Below the pieces are notes generated by a model, which made no database searches, was not told where the DNA came from, and saw nothing but the letters and a program-made list of their open reading frames with translations. DNA of 64,000 nt, taken from positions 126,501 through 190,500 of the forward strand of contig RPFO01000715.1 in NCBI GenBank assembly GCA_009746045.1. The letters are read 5' to 3'. Of the stretch, positions 9,712 through 19,394 are shown piece after piece. The stretch is from Mesostigma viride. Lineage: Eukaryota > Streptophyta > Mesostigmatophyceae > Mesostigmatales > Mesostigmataceae. Every line of letters begins with the position of its first letter. Within the stretch, counting starts at the first letter, position 1. The translations under genes were made by a program, and so were the position numbers.

Positions 9712-10104
9712 ATGAGCCAACGGCGATCTTTTACTGCTCCTTCCCATTCTTCTAGCGATAATAGTCTAGCTAAATATTACGTAGTGATTACGCCTCAATG
9801 GTCCTCCATTTTCCTTTCTTGGTCCGACGCTAGGAAGATCGTTCAGAATCGTGAATATAACGTAATTAGGTATAAGAAATTTATGTCCTTTGAAGAAGCT
9901 CAGCAGTTCCTTATAGATCATAGCCAAACAGATTTAGGCCTGCATGTACGCCCTATTCCTCATGGTCGCCCTCCAGTAGAAGCTCTAGTCTTTGCTACCC
10001 CTCCTTCTTCTCCCCCTAAACGGGCTGCATCTGCATCTGCTTCAGATACTCCTCTCACTTTGGAGTTTGGTTCCCTATCCATTACTGTTGTTAAAAAGGA
10101 TTGA
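9712..10104 (+). CDS. Viroplasmin/RNase H1 N-terminal-like protein
   Basis: This 130-residue ORF has, at about residues 21-70, the pattern KYYVV...IFLSWSDARKIVQ...VIRYKKFMSFEEAQQFL. It closely matches the small hybrid-binding fold shared by caulimovirus viroplasmin and the N-terminus of eukaryotic RNase H1 (YxVxxG...GIFxSWxExxxxVxGFxxAxYKxFxxxxEAxxFL). The C-terminal third is Pro/Ser/Ala-rich. The ORF lies 93 bp upstream of gag and is preceded by a pyrimidine-rich stretch. Binding of RNA or RNA/DNA hybrid during reverse transcription is a reasonable inference from the fold, not shown by the sequence. Confidence 0.7.
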   Translation: MSQRRSFTAPSHSSSDNSLAKYYVVITPQWSSIFLSWSDARKIVQNREYNVIRYKKFMSFEEAQQFLIDHSQTDLGLHVRPIPHGRPPVEALVFATPPSSPPKRAASASASDTPLTLEFGSLSITVVKKD

Positions 10105-10197
10105 TTTTAATTTTGTTCCTGCTGCAGACCTTCAAGGTTTTTCCTTTTTCTTTTGTTGCTTTCTTCTTTTGATTCCTATTCCTTTACGTAATTAAAG

Positions 10198-11559
10198 ATG
10201 GATCCAGTGGGTGGAGATATGTCGCCTATACCTACCAATAATAATAATAATACTACTACTAATAACATTAACAATAACAATACTCGTGGTAACCGACGGG
10301 ACTCCTTGGAAACGGTACACCATCTCACTCCTCAAGGTATTCTGCGTACCTCACCTCCTTCTCCTGTTGCTGGTGGTCGCCGTCGTCCCTCAATTACCCC
10401 ACCTACCTATGAACAACGTATTTCCCAAGTCAGATTTAGTGAGGAACCTTCTTTCGTTGTGAACCAGGCCCCTGCCCCTTCTGCAACCTTGGCTCACCCC
10501 TCCAGCAGGTCCTCACACACTAACAATGCTCCTAGGCCTCCTTCCCACCCTGTGCCTTCAATGCCTGCTATTAACACGGGTCGTACCTCGGCCCCTGTCG
10601 GCCCTTCTGGGCGCCCTAGTGCAGTTCCCTTTTACCCACCTGCTTCCTGGTCCTACCCTGAGACGGCCTATGAGGCTGCCCAGGTTCCTACCCGTGTGGC
10701 TGATTTAGAAGTTAATAATGATTTCAGTACCATGCCCCTAGATGATAGGAATTATGATCATTTTGCCTATTCCTCTCTTCGTGAGCAATATACTGTCCCC
10801 TTCTCCTATGGGCACCATCCTGAAACGGTGGCTCCCTCTAGACCCCTACCCAAGACTTTTCCTATCCCTTCCTTCTATCCCGCTTATGTAGCAGTGGAAG
10901 ATAGTGGCCCTATGGGAAAAACTGATTCTTCTAATCCCCCTAAGCCTCCTGCTCTTCCCCTCTTTGCCAACCTTCCTAAGCTGGATGTCAAGTCTACCCC
11001 TCAACAGTTTTTCACCTTCATTATGTTGCTCACCCAGAACACAGAGTCCTGGCAGAACCACAATAGGTGGCGCCTCTCTGATGCTGTACTAGTTCCTCAT
11101 TATCTTACTACCTGCATTACTCCTGAACTTGCTAACCTCATCCAGTGTGAGTCTCTTGCCTCTCATGCCTACCCAAACTCTGTAGCAGAATTGTTCAAGC
11201 GTTTAGAGAACCATTTAGTCCCTCCCGATGCAGATTGGCAGGATAGATTATCCTTTGGCACCTTGCAGCAGGGTACCAAGTCCTTCAAAGAATATATGAA
11301 AGAGTTTGATGCTCAGATGGTACGAATTAGGGATTTGTCGGGTGCAGAAGTACGTGCTCGCTTCCTTCAGGGCCTCAGTAGACCCTTATTGCGTGAAGTC
11401 AAGCGCCAGTTCTCTGCCTACCGTTTTACTGACCTGCCCCTCAAGCATGTGCGCCAGCATCTTTTACGAGTAGCAGATTTCTTCTCCACACCTTCTCTTC
11501 CTACCCGTTCCCGTATTAATAATATAGCCTTACCCCTGAGGAGGAGAACTCCTATGTAG
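10198..11559 (+). CDS. Gypsy-1 gag (capsid region)
   Basis: This 453-residue ORF starts at the ATG at 10198 after a long pyrimidine-rich leader. The first 230 residues are low-complexity, rich in Asn/Thr and then Pro/Ser. The capsid-like retrotransposon gag domain lies at about residues 250-430 and includes RLENHLVPPDADWQDR...LQQGTKSFKEYMKEFDA and FLQGLSRPLLREVK. The last few residues look out of frame: a -1 shift in TTACCCCTGAGG at about 11536 joins the reading into the zinc-knuckle ORF. Confidence 0.85.
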   Translation: MDPVGGDMSPIPTNNNNNTTTNNINNNNTRGNRRDSLETVHHLTPQGILRTSPPSPVAGGRRRPSITPPTYEQRISQVRFSEEPSFVVNQAPAPSATLAHPSSRSSHTNNAPRPPSHPVPSMPAINTGRTSAPVGPSGRPSAVPFYPPASWSYPETAYEAAQVPTRVADLEVNNDFSTMPLDDRNYDHFAYSSLREQYTVPFSYGHHPETVAPSRPLPKTFPIPSFYPAYVAVEDSGPMGKTDSSNPPKPPALPLFANLPKLDVKSTPQQFFTFIMLLTQNTESWQNHNRWRLSDAVLVPHYLTTCITPELANLIQCESLASHAYPNSVAELFKRLENHLVPPDADWQDRLSFGTLQQGTKSFKEYMKEFDAQMVRIRDLSGAEVRARFLQGLSRPLLREVKRQFSAYRFTDLPLKHVRQHLLRVADFFSTPSLPTRSRINNIALPLRRRTPM

Positions 11560-11576
11560 AAGAATTAGATATCTGT

Positions 11577-11945
11577 GTGACTGACCTTTCAGCTCTGGAT
11601 GTCTCTCATATTACCTGCTATCATTGTAAGGAAGTAGGTCACCTTAAACGTGAGTGCCCCAAGTTCCTTTCGGGTGCTCCCCCTCATCCCGACGCTCGCC
11701 CTCCTCGTACCCCTCAGCGTGCTCCTATTCGTCCCACTTCAGGACGCATTCCTTCAGCTACCCCTAGTAGGCTGAATGCTGTGCAGACAGGATCCCCAGG
11801 GTTCCCCTATGATAATCAGGCTCCCGCACCCTCTTCAATCCCTCGTGACCCTCCAGCAGTGGCTTTTCCGCCAGGGTCTTCTTCGGGGTTCGTTCCTATG
11901 GATTTGGGGGGGAGGGGGAACAGTAGGCCTGTCAGCCGGGGGTAA
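11577..11945 (+). CDS. Gypsy-1 gag zinc-knuckle (nucleocapsid) part
   Basis: This frame continues gag after a -1 shift near 11536 and carries one CCHC knuckle (CYHCKEVGHLKREC) near 11616-11657, followed by a Pro/Arg-rich tail. It runs out at a G-rich homopolymer region (about 11905-11925), where another shift leads into protease. Such G runs are prone to replication slippage, so the break could be a simple indel. Confidence 0.75.
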   Translation: MTDLSALDVSHITCYHCKEVGHLKRECPKFLSGAPPHPDARPPRTPQRAPIRPTSGRIPSATPSRLNAVQTGSPGFPYDNQAPAPSSIPRDPPAVAFPPGSSSGFVPMDLGGRGNSRPVSRG

Positions 11946-12534
11946 CCTGGACAGGTCCTTAGATAGTACCCCAGATAATAATTTTTGCTTGCCTGTTTTT
12001 ATAACCTCTGTAGGAGCTGAATCATCCCTACCACTACGTGTGCGTCCTCTTATGTTCTTGAATGGTGGCTTAACCGTCCCTCATACTGTTGTAGACCCCT
12101 TCCTGCATGCTGATGAACTCTTGAATGTCTCTGTGTTAGTGGATAGCGGTGCGGCTAGCTCCTTTGTGAGCGAGGCCCTAGTTAGGCGTTTAGGACTAGT
12201 CCCTACCCCTCACACAAAAACTGTCACTGTCCATTATGCTGACGGTCGCACCAGTCATTCCCCGGGTACGGTGTCCCTTCCCCTGGTCATACAAGGACGT
12301 ACGGTCAACCTGACGGCCACTATAGGCCCTATCACTACAGCTGATGTATTACTAGGATTAGATTGGCATCAGGATAATAAAATCACTATTAATTATGATA
12401 CTATGGTCATTTGGTTTCCAGATAGCTCCTACTGGGTACCAGAACGTCATTATAGATTAGAAAATTTATCCTTGGTAGATATTACTCCTCCTACACCTGT
12501 TGATCCTCCTGTAGACCTATACCTGAAGTATTAA
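11776..12534 (+). CDS. Gypsy-1 aspartic protease
   Basis: The useful part of this frame begins near 11930. It contains the retropepsin active-site motif VLVDSGAASSFVS and the second signature ADVLLGLDW, about 70 residues apart as in Ty3/gypsy proteases. The frame ends shortly before RT. An adjacent frame (SNDELRSEL) bridges the 50-bp gap to the RT ORF, so gag-pol was probably once continuous. Confidence 0.8.
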   Translation: MLCRQDPQGSPMIIRLPHPLQSLVTLQQWLFRQGLLRGSFLWIWGGGGTVGLSAGGNLDRSLDSTPDNNFCLPVFITSVGAESSLPLRVRPLMFLNGGLTVPHTVVDPFLHADELLNVSVLVDSGAASSFVSEALVRRLGLVPTPHTKTVTVHYADGRTSHSPGTVSLPLVIQGRTVNLTATIGPITTADVLLGLDWHQDNKITINYDTMVIWFPDSSYWVPERHYRLENLSLVDITPPTPVDPPVDLYLKY

Positions 12535-12586
12535 TGTCCAATGACGAATTACGTTCTGAACTAAAGAATATGGATACCTATTATGT

Positions 12587-15500
12587 ATGTTCCTTCAGTT
12601 AGAAGTACAAGAGATACCTATCACTAATAATAGTGTGGATATAGATGTAAATACAGTGGATACAATAGGAGTGGGATTTACTGAAAATGAAATAGTAAGA
12701 TACATGGCTGTGATAGATTCCTCAAAAGTATTTGAAGAAAAGACTCCTTCTTATCCTCCTCCTCGTTCTGTTTTACACCGTGTAGTTATCAAGGACGGTG
12801 CAGTTCCTACGCACTCTCCGATGTATAGAATGGGCCCTACAGAATTAAAGGAACTAAAACAGATTTTAGTATCACTATTAGAAGCAGGATTGATAGAGCC
12901 TAGTAACTCCCCCTACTCCGCTGGTGTCCTGTTAGTTCCTAAACCAAATGGCAAGTTTCGCCTAGTTACTGATTATAGGAAGCTAAACGATATTACTGTG
13001 AAGTCTAAATACCCTCTACCTCGTATTGATGATATATTTAATAAGGTTAAAGGTTCTACCTGTTTCACAGTACTAGATTGTGCGGATGGTTTTTGGCAAC
13101 TACGTATAGCTCCTGAGGATTGCCACAAAACCGCCTTTGCTACCCCTTTTGGGCATTACCAGTTTAGAGTAGCGGCTATGGGACTCTGTAACTCTCCTGC
13201 CTCTTTCCAAATGTTAATGAATGAAGTGCTTAGACCTGTTATGGGAAATTCCCACCTTCCTCAAGTGTCCTCTGATTTAAAGGATCCTTCCTTCTCCTCT
13301 GTTTCTTTATCTGAGCATGACCGTTCTTGTGCTCAAGCTTACTTAGATGATATCCTTATTTATTCTCCTGATTTTGAAACGCACCTACGTGATTTAAAGA
13401 AAGTATTAGAAATCATGGCTGAAAATTCTTTATGGGCGCGCCGTGCTAAAGTTCGCTCTGGTAGAAGTGTCCCATTCTTAGGGCACGTTCTATCAGATGC
13501 CGGGGTCGCTACCGACCCGGATAAGACTAAGTCAATTCAGGAATGGCCTACCCCTACCGACGTTAAAGGTGTACGTAGTTTTCTAGGAATTGCTTCTTAC
13601 TATAGGCGTTTTATCCCGCGTTTCGCAACTATAGCAGCTCCTATTAATCATCTATTAAAGAAGGATATCCCCTTTGTTTGGAGTAGTGAATGTCAGTCGG
13701 CTTTTCAGTGTCTAAAATCCCTACTCCTCTCCCCTCCTGTACTCATCCTACCGGATACTACTAAACCCTTTGTTGTAGCCACAGATGCTAGCAAGGTAGC
13801 TATAGGGGGCGTCCTTCTCCAGGATCAGGGTCAGGGCTTACAGCCAATCGAGTATATCTCTAGGACAATGCTTCCTGCGGAGCGTAACTATCCCGTCCAC
13901 CAGCAAGAACTATTAGCTGTGGTGTACTGTTGCCACGCGTGGCAGCACTTTCTTAAAGGTGCTCAATTTGATGTTTGTCTGAATGAACCCTGTGAGATTG
14001 ATCCTTATAGATTAGTTATCCAGACAGATCACCGCCCTCTTACCCATCTTCTCTCACAACCCAACCTTACCCCTCGTCAAGCGCGCTGGATGGAGTTTTT
14101 AGCACAGTTCTCCCCTTTTAAACTTCAGTATGTTAAGGGTGTAGATAACATAGTACCAGATGCACTCTCTCGTCGTGCAGATTACTCCTTTTTCGAGGAC
14201 CTTGATGTTCTCAATACTACTCTAGTTCCTACTACTATGGGTGTAACCCCGTATGGTGAACTACCTGATGATGAATCCTATGCCTACCTCTTTCATACAG
14301 CTGTTCGCATGCCTGATCTCCTTTCTCACGTAGGACTCTCTCTCCCGTGTGAGGCCCTTCCTGTGGTCTCGGTGGGGGGGGAGGGGAAAAATAAAATTTC
14401 TATACCGCTTAGCCATATAGCGACTAGGTCAGGAAAGTCTTATGAACACATAGTCCCTCTAGGACCTCCCCTTCTCTTTGGCAAGGCGGTAGGAGATCTC
14501 TTTAAACCTGTTCTGGATACCTCTGTAGCGATGCCTACCTCTGATCTCGAACGTCTTATTAGTAGATTTACGGCCACTGAGCCGGAAGCATTAGCTGCCA
14601 TTGCTGCCCATCCCCAACAATTAGGCAAGCACCCTTGTAAATTTGTAGGTGGATTTTTATATGTGCAGATAGCAGATTCTCCCCCTCAATGGCGCCTGTA
14701 TGTCCCTCCTATCTGTCGCTCCTCCTTGCTCTTTGAGTTGCATGACTTAGCTGCTCACCAGGGTGGTAAACGGGTACGGGACCTAGTAGCCCGCTCTTAC
14801 TACTGGCCTTCCCTTTTAAAGGATGTAGATGAGTATGTTAGAACCTGTCAATCTTGCCAGGAGATGAAACCCAACAATGTAGGACAGATAGCAGAGCCTA
14901 GGACCTTACCTGATCCCATCATGCCGTGGGACTCCATTATGATGGATTTTGTAGGACCTTTTAGGAAGAATGATAGAGGTAACGCCCAGATCCTTGTTTT
15001 TGTAGATCGTTTTACTCGTATGTGTCATCTCGTGCCGTGTCCCTTAGAACTCACCGCACGCGATTGCGCACGCCTATACCTTAATAACGTATATAGATAT
15101 CATGGTTTGAGTAGGCAGTTTATTAGTGATAAGGATAAGTTATTCACTTCTGATTTTTGGCAGCAGTTCTTCGCTGCTATCGGTACCAAGGTCACCTTCG
15201 GTACTGCCTACCACTCCTCCTCGTCTCATTTAGTAGAACGTTTGAATAGGGTAGTGGAAGAAGCTCTGCGTCACTATGTGAATGGCTCTGGGAGTGATTG
15301 GGAGGATTACCTATGTTTGGTAGAGTTTTCCCTTAACAATTGCCCTCAGGCTGCGCATGGTTATACGCCCTTCTTCCTAGATACTGGTAGACAACCTCTT
15401 ACCCCTACCTCTCTTTTAGCTAGTCCTTTAAGGGACAAGGATGATGTGTCCCGGGATACTGTAGAAGGTGTGCAGGCGTTATTAGATAAGATGAAGAATG

Positions 15501-16057
15501 CACACGACAACGCTATTGCAGGGTACCATAGGGCGCAGGCCAAATACCTTGCTAGGTTGCGTGCCTCATTAGATAGAAGAGCACCTGAGATAGAAATAGG
15601 AGATTTAGTCTTAGTAGAAGGCCCCCGTGTTGGCCGCTTCGCTCATAAGTTCGAAGCTGAACTGAAAGTGAAACTTAGGCCCGCCTTCTTAGGACCTTTC
15701 CGTGTGTTGTCTAGAGTAGGTAATTTTCTGTATGAGATAGATATTCCTACCTCTTGGCAGACCCACTCTCGCACCTTTCATAGAAGCCAGCTGAAGCTCT
15801 ATCATCAGAGCACGTTCGCTGGTAGAGAATTGGCCCCTGCCCCTTTAGAGCATAACCCGGATACTGGTGAGGTAGAGGATGAGGTAGAGGGTATCGTGGC
15901 CCATAGAGATATCAAAAAAGGCCGCGGTACCCAGCGCCAGTATAAGGTGAAGTGGATGTATGCTCGTAGTGAGGTAGATAAGGTCTGGTATACTGAGAGT
16001 GAGCTAGATGGGTGTAGTCGCCTGCTGCAGGAGTATAAAACCCTGCATAAGCTCTAG
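12587..16057 (+). CDS. Gypsy-1 pol: RT, RNase H, integrase, chromodomain
   Basis: This intact 1156-residue ORF has RT with YRKLNDITVKSKYPLPRID and the catalytic AYLDDILIYS near 13339. RNase H follows with VVATDASKVAIGGVL and a terminal NIVPDALSRR. Integrase has an HHCC zinc site (HDLAAHQGGKR...CQSCQ) and D, D, E residues in MMDFVGPF, FISDKDKLF and SSHLVERLNR. Residues from about 1098 form a chromodomain (EVEGIVAHRDIKKGRG...YKVKWM...VWYTESEL). RT-RH-IN order with a C-terminal chromodomain defines a chromovirus. Chromodomains usually guide integration toward modified chromatin. Only the N-terminal junction with protease is uncertain. Confidence 0.95.
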   Translation: MFLQLEVQEIPITNNSVDIDVNTVDTIGVGFTENEIVRYMAVIDSSKVFEEKTPSYPPPRSVLHRVVIKDGAVPTHSPMYRMGPTELKELKQILVSLLEAGLIEPSNSPYSAGVLLVPKPNGKFRLVTDYRKLNDITVKSKYPLPRIDDIFNKVKGSTCFTVLDCADGFWQLRIAPEDCHKTAFATPFGHYQFRVAAMGLCNSPASFQMLMNEVLRPVMGNSHLPQVSSDLKDPSFSSVSLSEHDRSCAQAYLDDILIYSPDFETHLRDLKKVLEIMAENSLWARRAKVRSGRSVPFLGHVLSDAGVATDPDKTKSIQEWPTPTDVKGVRSFLGIASYYRRFIPRFATIAAPINHLLKKDIPFVWSSECQSAFQCLKSLLLSPPVLILPDTTKPFVVATDASKVAIGGVLLQDQGQGLQPIEYISRTMLPAERNYPVHQQELLAVVYCCHAWQHFLKGAQFDVCLNEPCEIDPYRLVIQTDHRPLTHLLSQPNLTPRQARWMEFLAQFSPFKLQYVKGVDNIVPDALSRRADYSFFEDLDVLNTTLVPTTMGVTPYGELPDDESYAYLFHTAVRMPDLLSHVGLSLPCEALPVVSVGGEGKNKISIPLSHIATRSGKSYEHIVPLGPPLLFGKAVGDLFKPVLDTSVAMPTSDLERLISRFTATEPEALAAIAAHPQQLGKHPCKFVGGFLYVQIADSPPQWRLYVPPICRSSLLFELHDLAAHQGGKRVRDLVARSYYWPSLLKDVDEYVRTCQSCQEMKPNNVGQIAEPRTLPDPIMPWDSIMMDFVGPFRKNDRGNAQILVFVDRFTRMCHLVPCPLELTARDCARLYLNNVYRYHGLSRQFISDKDKLFTSDFWQQFFAAIGTKVTFGTAYHSSSSHLVERLNRVVEEALRHYVNGSGSDWEDYLCLVEFSLNNCPQAAHGYTPFFLDTGRQPLTPTSLLASPLRDKDDVSRDTVEGVQALLDKMKNAHDNAIAGYHRAQAKYLARLRASLDRRAPEIEIGDLVLVEGPRVGRFAHKFEAELKVKLRPAFLGPFRVLSRVGNFLYEIDIPTSWQTHSRTFHRSQLKLYHQSTFAGRELAPAPLEHNPDTGEVEDEVEGIVAHRDIKKGRGTQRQYKVKWMYARSEVDKVWYTESELDGCSRLLQEYKTLHKL

Positions 16058-16133
16058 TTGTAGACCTTCTCCTCTCTTATGTTATGTCTGCTGTCGACGG
16101 ATGGTTGGTTGTCCCCTCCCCTCCGCAGCCGTC

Positions 16134-18446
16134 ATGTCAGAGCCTACCCCTCCGGCTGAGAGCTCGCTGCCGTCCCCGCCCCCACCGGACCCTGAGCTGT
16201 ATTTCGAGGCCCTTCCGGGCCGCTGGGTGTCGCGATCTAGTTACCCGGGTGGCGTGGTGCAGCCGGCCCTTCAGGCCCAACATGCGGGCTTAGTCAGGGC
16301 GGCCCTCTTCGGGGTCACGTGGTATGGTCCTTCCCCTGATGAGCCGCACCAGCTTGTCCTGCACGGGTTCGATGATGCCGGACACTGTTTGTTGGGGTGT
16401 GGTTCCAGCTGTCCCGCCTTGGGGCAGATAGATGCGGTTCTCCGGTGTTGCCGTGTGTTCTCCTACCTCTCCACTCCTGTGGGCCGTACCTGCCTACGGG
16501 AGGTGTTCCCGTGGCTTCCAGCTGAGGGTGATGCTGAGGTAGACGAGAACCCCTGCGACCTTTTACGGGCCGTAGAGTTCATGGAGATAGCTGATCAGTC
16601 GGCGGGACTAGCGGTTAGTGGTCCTACCCCTTCGGGCGCCCCAGCCGAGGTACATTATACTCCAGATTATTCTGCCTCGAGCGCTGCGTCCGCCTCCTCG
16701 GCGTCTGTTCCTCCCTCTCCGGTCCCGTCGTCCCCTCGGTCGACCCGGGATGTCGCAGTGGAGCCTACCCCTTCGGGTTTGCCTGATCCTCTTTCGGCGA
16801 CGGTCTCGGCTATGCAGGCTCAGATCCAGTCTTTGACCACGGCGTTTGGGGCCTTCCTTGCGGCCCAGGCGCAGGTCCCGGCCACGCCGGCTGGATCCGC
16901 GCCCCCTACCCCTTCTGTCGCCCCGGCGACTACGGCTTCGCCCGCGCCCCCGCCTGCGCCCGCGGTCGCTGTGGTTCCGGCGGCTCCTGCGACTCCTGCT
17001 GCCTCTGCGCCTGTTACCGCTGTACCTGCGCCTACGCGGGAGTCTCCTGCCCCTGTTAGCTCGCCCTCCGTCGCTGCTTCCGAGCCTCCTCCCGCTCAGG
17101 CGCAGACGTCGCGGGGTTTCTTTGGCGATACTAGCGGGCTTCCCAGACTTTGGGAGGGTGGTCCTCCGCAGAGGATTCCGGTTCCTGACTGGGGCCTGGA
17201 TGGTAGTCAATCTTATGCAGGACTGCCTGTCCCTACGGGCCCCATTTTCAACATGTGGCCTGAGGGTGCACCGGCAACGGAGACCGGCGCGCCTGCGTCG
17301 TTGGCGGGTCCGTCACGGCCCTCTCTGGCTTCGGGTCCGGCGCGACCTCCTGTTTTACCAGTGCCCCCTGCGTCGGTGTCGGCTCCTGCCCCTGCGTCAG
17401 CCCCTGCTCCGGTCCCTCCTCCTTCGGCCTCGCGGTCTTTGGCCGCGGTTGTTCGGTCCACCGGTCAGGATCCTCGCGCCACCCGCGCTGCCGATTCCCT
17501 CAGGGAGTTGTCCCAGGGTGATCGGGACAGGGCTCCTTCTGTGGTGCACGCGACGCCGGAGTCGCGTGACACGCCCATTCCGGGGTATGGTATGTCCGCA
17601 CTCGCCTGCCGACAGTGTGACCTGCCGCGCGCCTCTGCTGAGCTTGCCATCTCTCCCATGTCCTATGGGTTCTCCCAGGTGTGTCGGGCGCCCCGGGATC
17701 GTGGCCTACCCATTGAGACTGATCGGCCTCCGTTCGACATGGTTATTTTAGCTGATCCGGTGTTCGAGGGTGAGATCCTGGTCCGGCGCGTCCTGTATCG
17801 CTGGGCGAGGCGCCACAACGACTTGGACACCTACGGTGGGTTTCAGTGGGCTTACCCTCCCCCTCTGGGCATTATGGCTTCGGATGCCCTTACAGTAGAG
17901 TTTCCTGCGGTGCCGGGTGCGGCGTACACTACGGTCCTCCAGCCCATCCTTGAGTGGGATGCCCGCCGCCCGGCGCCTATCCCGGGCCAGGGTCTAGACT
18001 CCCGCGGTCACCCTCCTCCTCGTGCCAGCGACTACCTAGAGACATTCGGGTCGCGACAGTGTGTTCGTCGGTGGCGCTCCCGCGAGGTTCGGCACATCCG
18101 GTTGTGGCCGTCCAACGTGGAGCCCCTGGTGGACCTGTTCTTCCCGACGGGTATGCGCCCTCGGATTCGGTACCATCGCCTCCTCCTGCGGGCCCTTTGC
18201 CTGATCGCGGTAGAGCCTTTCCTTCGCCTCTTTGCCTGTGGCTTTCTGGACTGGGCCCGTGGCCAGGTCGTCCTCACGCAGCATAGGTATTACTGGGCCT
18301 TCCTGGGCCTCTTTCCTGACGGCGTGTGGGCCGATGTTTTCCTCACTGTAGATAGGCATGACAATGTTGAGGATGTGGCTCACTACCAGGCCTACCTGGA
18401 GGTCCTGCTGGCCTCTCGTGGCACTTACCAGACGGATGGCCACTAG
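16134..18446 (+). CDS. Gypsy-1 extra 3' ORF in the env position, unknown function
   Basis: This ORF of about 770 residues starts at ATG 16134, 77 bp after pol, and ends before the polypurine tract. The N-terminal 170 residues look globular. A long Pro/Ala/Ser-rich low-complexity stretch (about residues 190-500) follows, then a second globular region with several Trp/Tyr/Arg-rich segments. I see no signal peptide, fusion peptide or clear membrane anchor, so it is not a typical envelope. The DNA is markedly GC-richer than gag and pol. A polypyrimidine tract ending in AG (16111-16128) sits just before the start, so a spliced mRNA is possible. It is uninterrupted, which suggests selection. Function unknown. 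Confidence 0.7.
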   Translation: MSEPTPPAESSLPSPPPPDPELYFEALPGRWVSRSSYPGGVVQPALQAQHAGLVRAALFGVTWYGPSPDEPHQLVLHGFDDAGHCLLGCGSSCPALGQIDAVLRCCRVFSYLSTPVGRTCLREVFPWLPAEGDAEVDENPCDLLRAVEFMEIADQSAGLAVSGPTPSGAPAEVHYTPDYSASSAASASSASVPPSPVPSSPRSTRDVAVEPTPSGLPDPLSATVSAMQAQIQSLTTAFGAFLAAQAQVPATPAGSAPPTPSVAPATTASPAPPPAPAVAVVPAAPATPAASAPVTAVPAPTRESPAPVSSPSVAASEPPPAQAQTSRGFFGDTSGLPRLWEGGPPQRIPVPDWGLDGSQSYAGLPVPTGPIFNMWPEGAPATETGAPASLAGPSRPSLASGPARPPVLPVPPASVSAPAPASAPAPVPPPSASRSLAAVVRSTGQDPRATRAADSLRELSQGDRDRAPSVVHATPESRDTPIPGYGMSALACRQCDLPRASAELAISPMSYGFSQVCRAPRDRGLPIETDRPPFDMVILADPVFEGEILVRRVLYRWARRHNDLDTYGGFQWAYPPPLGIMASDALTVEFPAVPGAAYTTVLQPILEWDARRPAPIPGQGLDSRGHPPPRASDYLETFGSRQCVRRWRSREVRHIRLWPSNVEPLVDLFFPTGMRPRIRYHRLLLRALCLIAVEPFLRLFACGFLDWARGQVVLTQHRYYWAFLGLFPDGVWADVFLTVDRHDNVEDVAHYQAYLEVLLASRGTYQTDGH

Positions 18447-18811
18447 ATAGAGGGCCTTAGGCCCGACCTGAGGGTGTTGTCCCTCCGGTATGTAGAGTCG
18501 CCCTCATATTCTGGCCAGTTGGTTGGCTGTTCTTGGTCCTTAGCGCTGATGTGTTTACTCTGTGTGTCCTGCCCAGTGCCGTCCCCCCCGGCCAGGACTC
18601 CGTTCCAGGCAGTTAGGGGAACCTACCACCAGGCTTGGTGCTGGCTAACCCTACACCACCCGGCGTGGTGGTGGAGACCGTGTGAACTATTGGTGCTTTG
18701 TATCTGGGATGGTCTATCGATTGTGTTGGTATGTGCTGGGTGCGTTAGGATTATTTTCCTACCCCTCTGGTTCCCTCCTCTCTGCGTAGGGAGAGGGCTC
18801 CCTACCTTTTG

Positions 18812-18823
18812 TGGGGGGGGAGG
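18812..18823 (+). other. Gypsy-1 polypurine tract
   Basis: A run of nine G followed by AGG directly precedes the 3' LTR at 18824. Position and composition fit the plus-strand primer. Confidence 0.75.
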
Positions 18824-19394
18824 TGTTACGTCGCGTAACAATTCGTTGTAGTTACGGACGTAAATTAGGTCCTTGGCCTCGGTTGTTCCTAGGTTACGTG
18901 CAGTTCTAGTTTGGACATGATTGTCCCCGTAACAGTACTGTGGTATAGTGGGTGCCTTTGGGCGCCGCGCCGCGTACTATATTAGTGGTCCTTATCCTTT
19001 TGTAGAATGTAGTGGACAGGCGTGCATCTGTGCACCTGCTTGTGTTTCTGTGTTTCTGCAGGCGAGGGCCAGGTCGGCCCGAGCCTGTTGGACCGTTGGT
19101 GACCATTTATGCACGTTCCACTCCTTGTGTGGTTACCCGGCGTGTGTTAAATGAATTAGCACATATTAGCTTGGGTCACGGCAGTTTAGTTGTGTTTCCT
19201 TCCTCTTTTCCTGGAGTAAACGGGTTTGATTAAATGGTCTATGGCATATTACAGTAGTACATATGTAAATGCATTGAGATCTGGTTCGTCTCGGTCGTCT
19301 TTCGCTAGGGGTGTAAATAGAAGCAGCCTCACTAGTTTAGGTAGTATCAGGACAGGTAGAGGTAGAGGTGGCGGCCGAGGCTTGCGGCGTAACA
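18824..19394 (+). repeat. Gypsy-1 3' LTR
   Basis: A 571-bp copy of 8614-9184 with about three substitutions. It ends CGTAACA at 19394 and is followed by the target duplicate AGCAC. Confidence 0.9.

Larger units (their letters stand above)
8614..19394 (+). mobile_element. Gypsy-1, chromovirus-type Ty3/gypsy retrotransposon
   Basis: LTRs of 571 bp at 8614-9184 and 18824-19394 start TGTTACG, end CGTAACA and differ at only about three positions. The duplication AGCAC flanks the element at 8609-8613 and 19395-19399. Internal order on the plus strand is: LTR-initiated small ORF, viroplasmin-like ORF, gag, zinc knuckle, protease, RT-RNase H-integrase-chromodomain, then a large extra ORF, then a G-rich polypurine tract. 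Gag to RT is split over several frames by single-base shifts, often at homopolymers. Low LTR divergence indicates recent insertion into the ORF1-only LINE. Confidence 0.93.

Noticed and set aside
16608-17210. An Arg-rich 200-codon minus-strand ORF within the Gypsy-1 extra ORF.
   Set aside because: It is the antisense shadow of Pro/Ala/Ser codons in GC-rich DNA.
16134-18446. Calling the Gypsy-1 extra ORF an envelope gene.
   Set aside because: No signal peptide, cleavage site, fusion peptide or membrane anchor is visible. Only the position fits.
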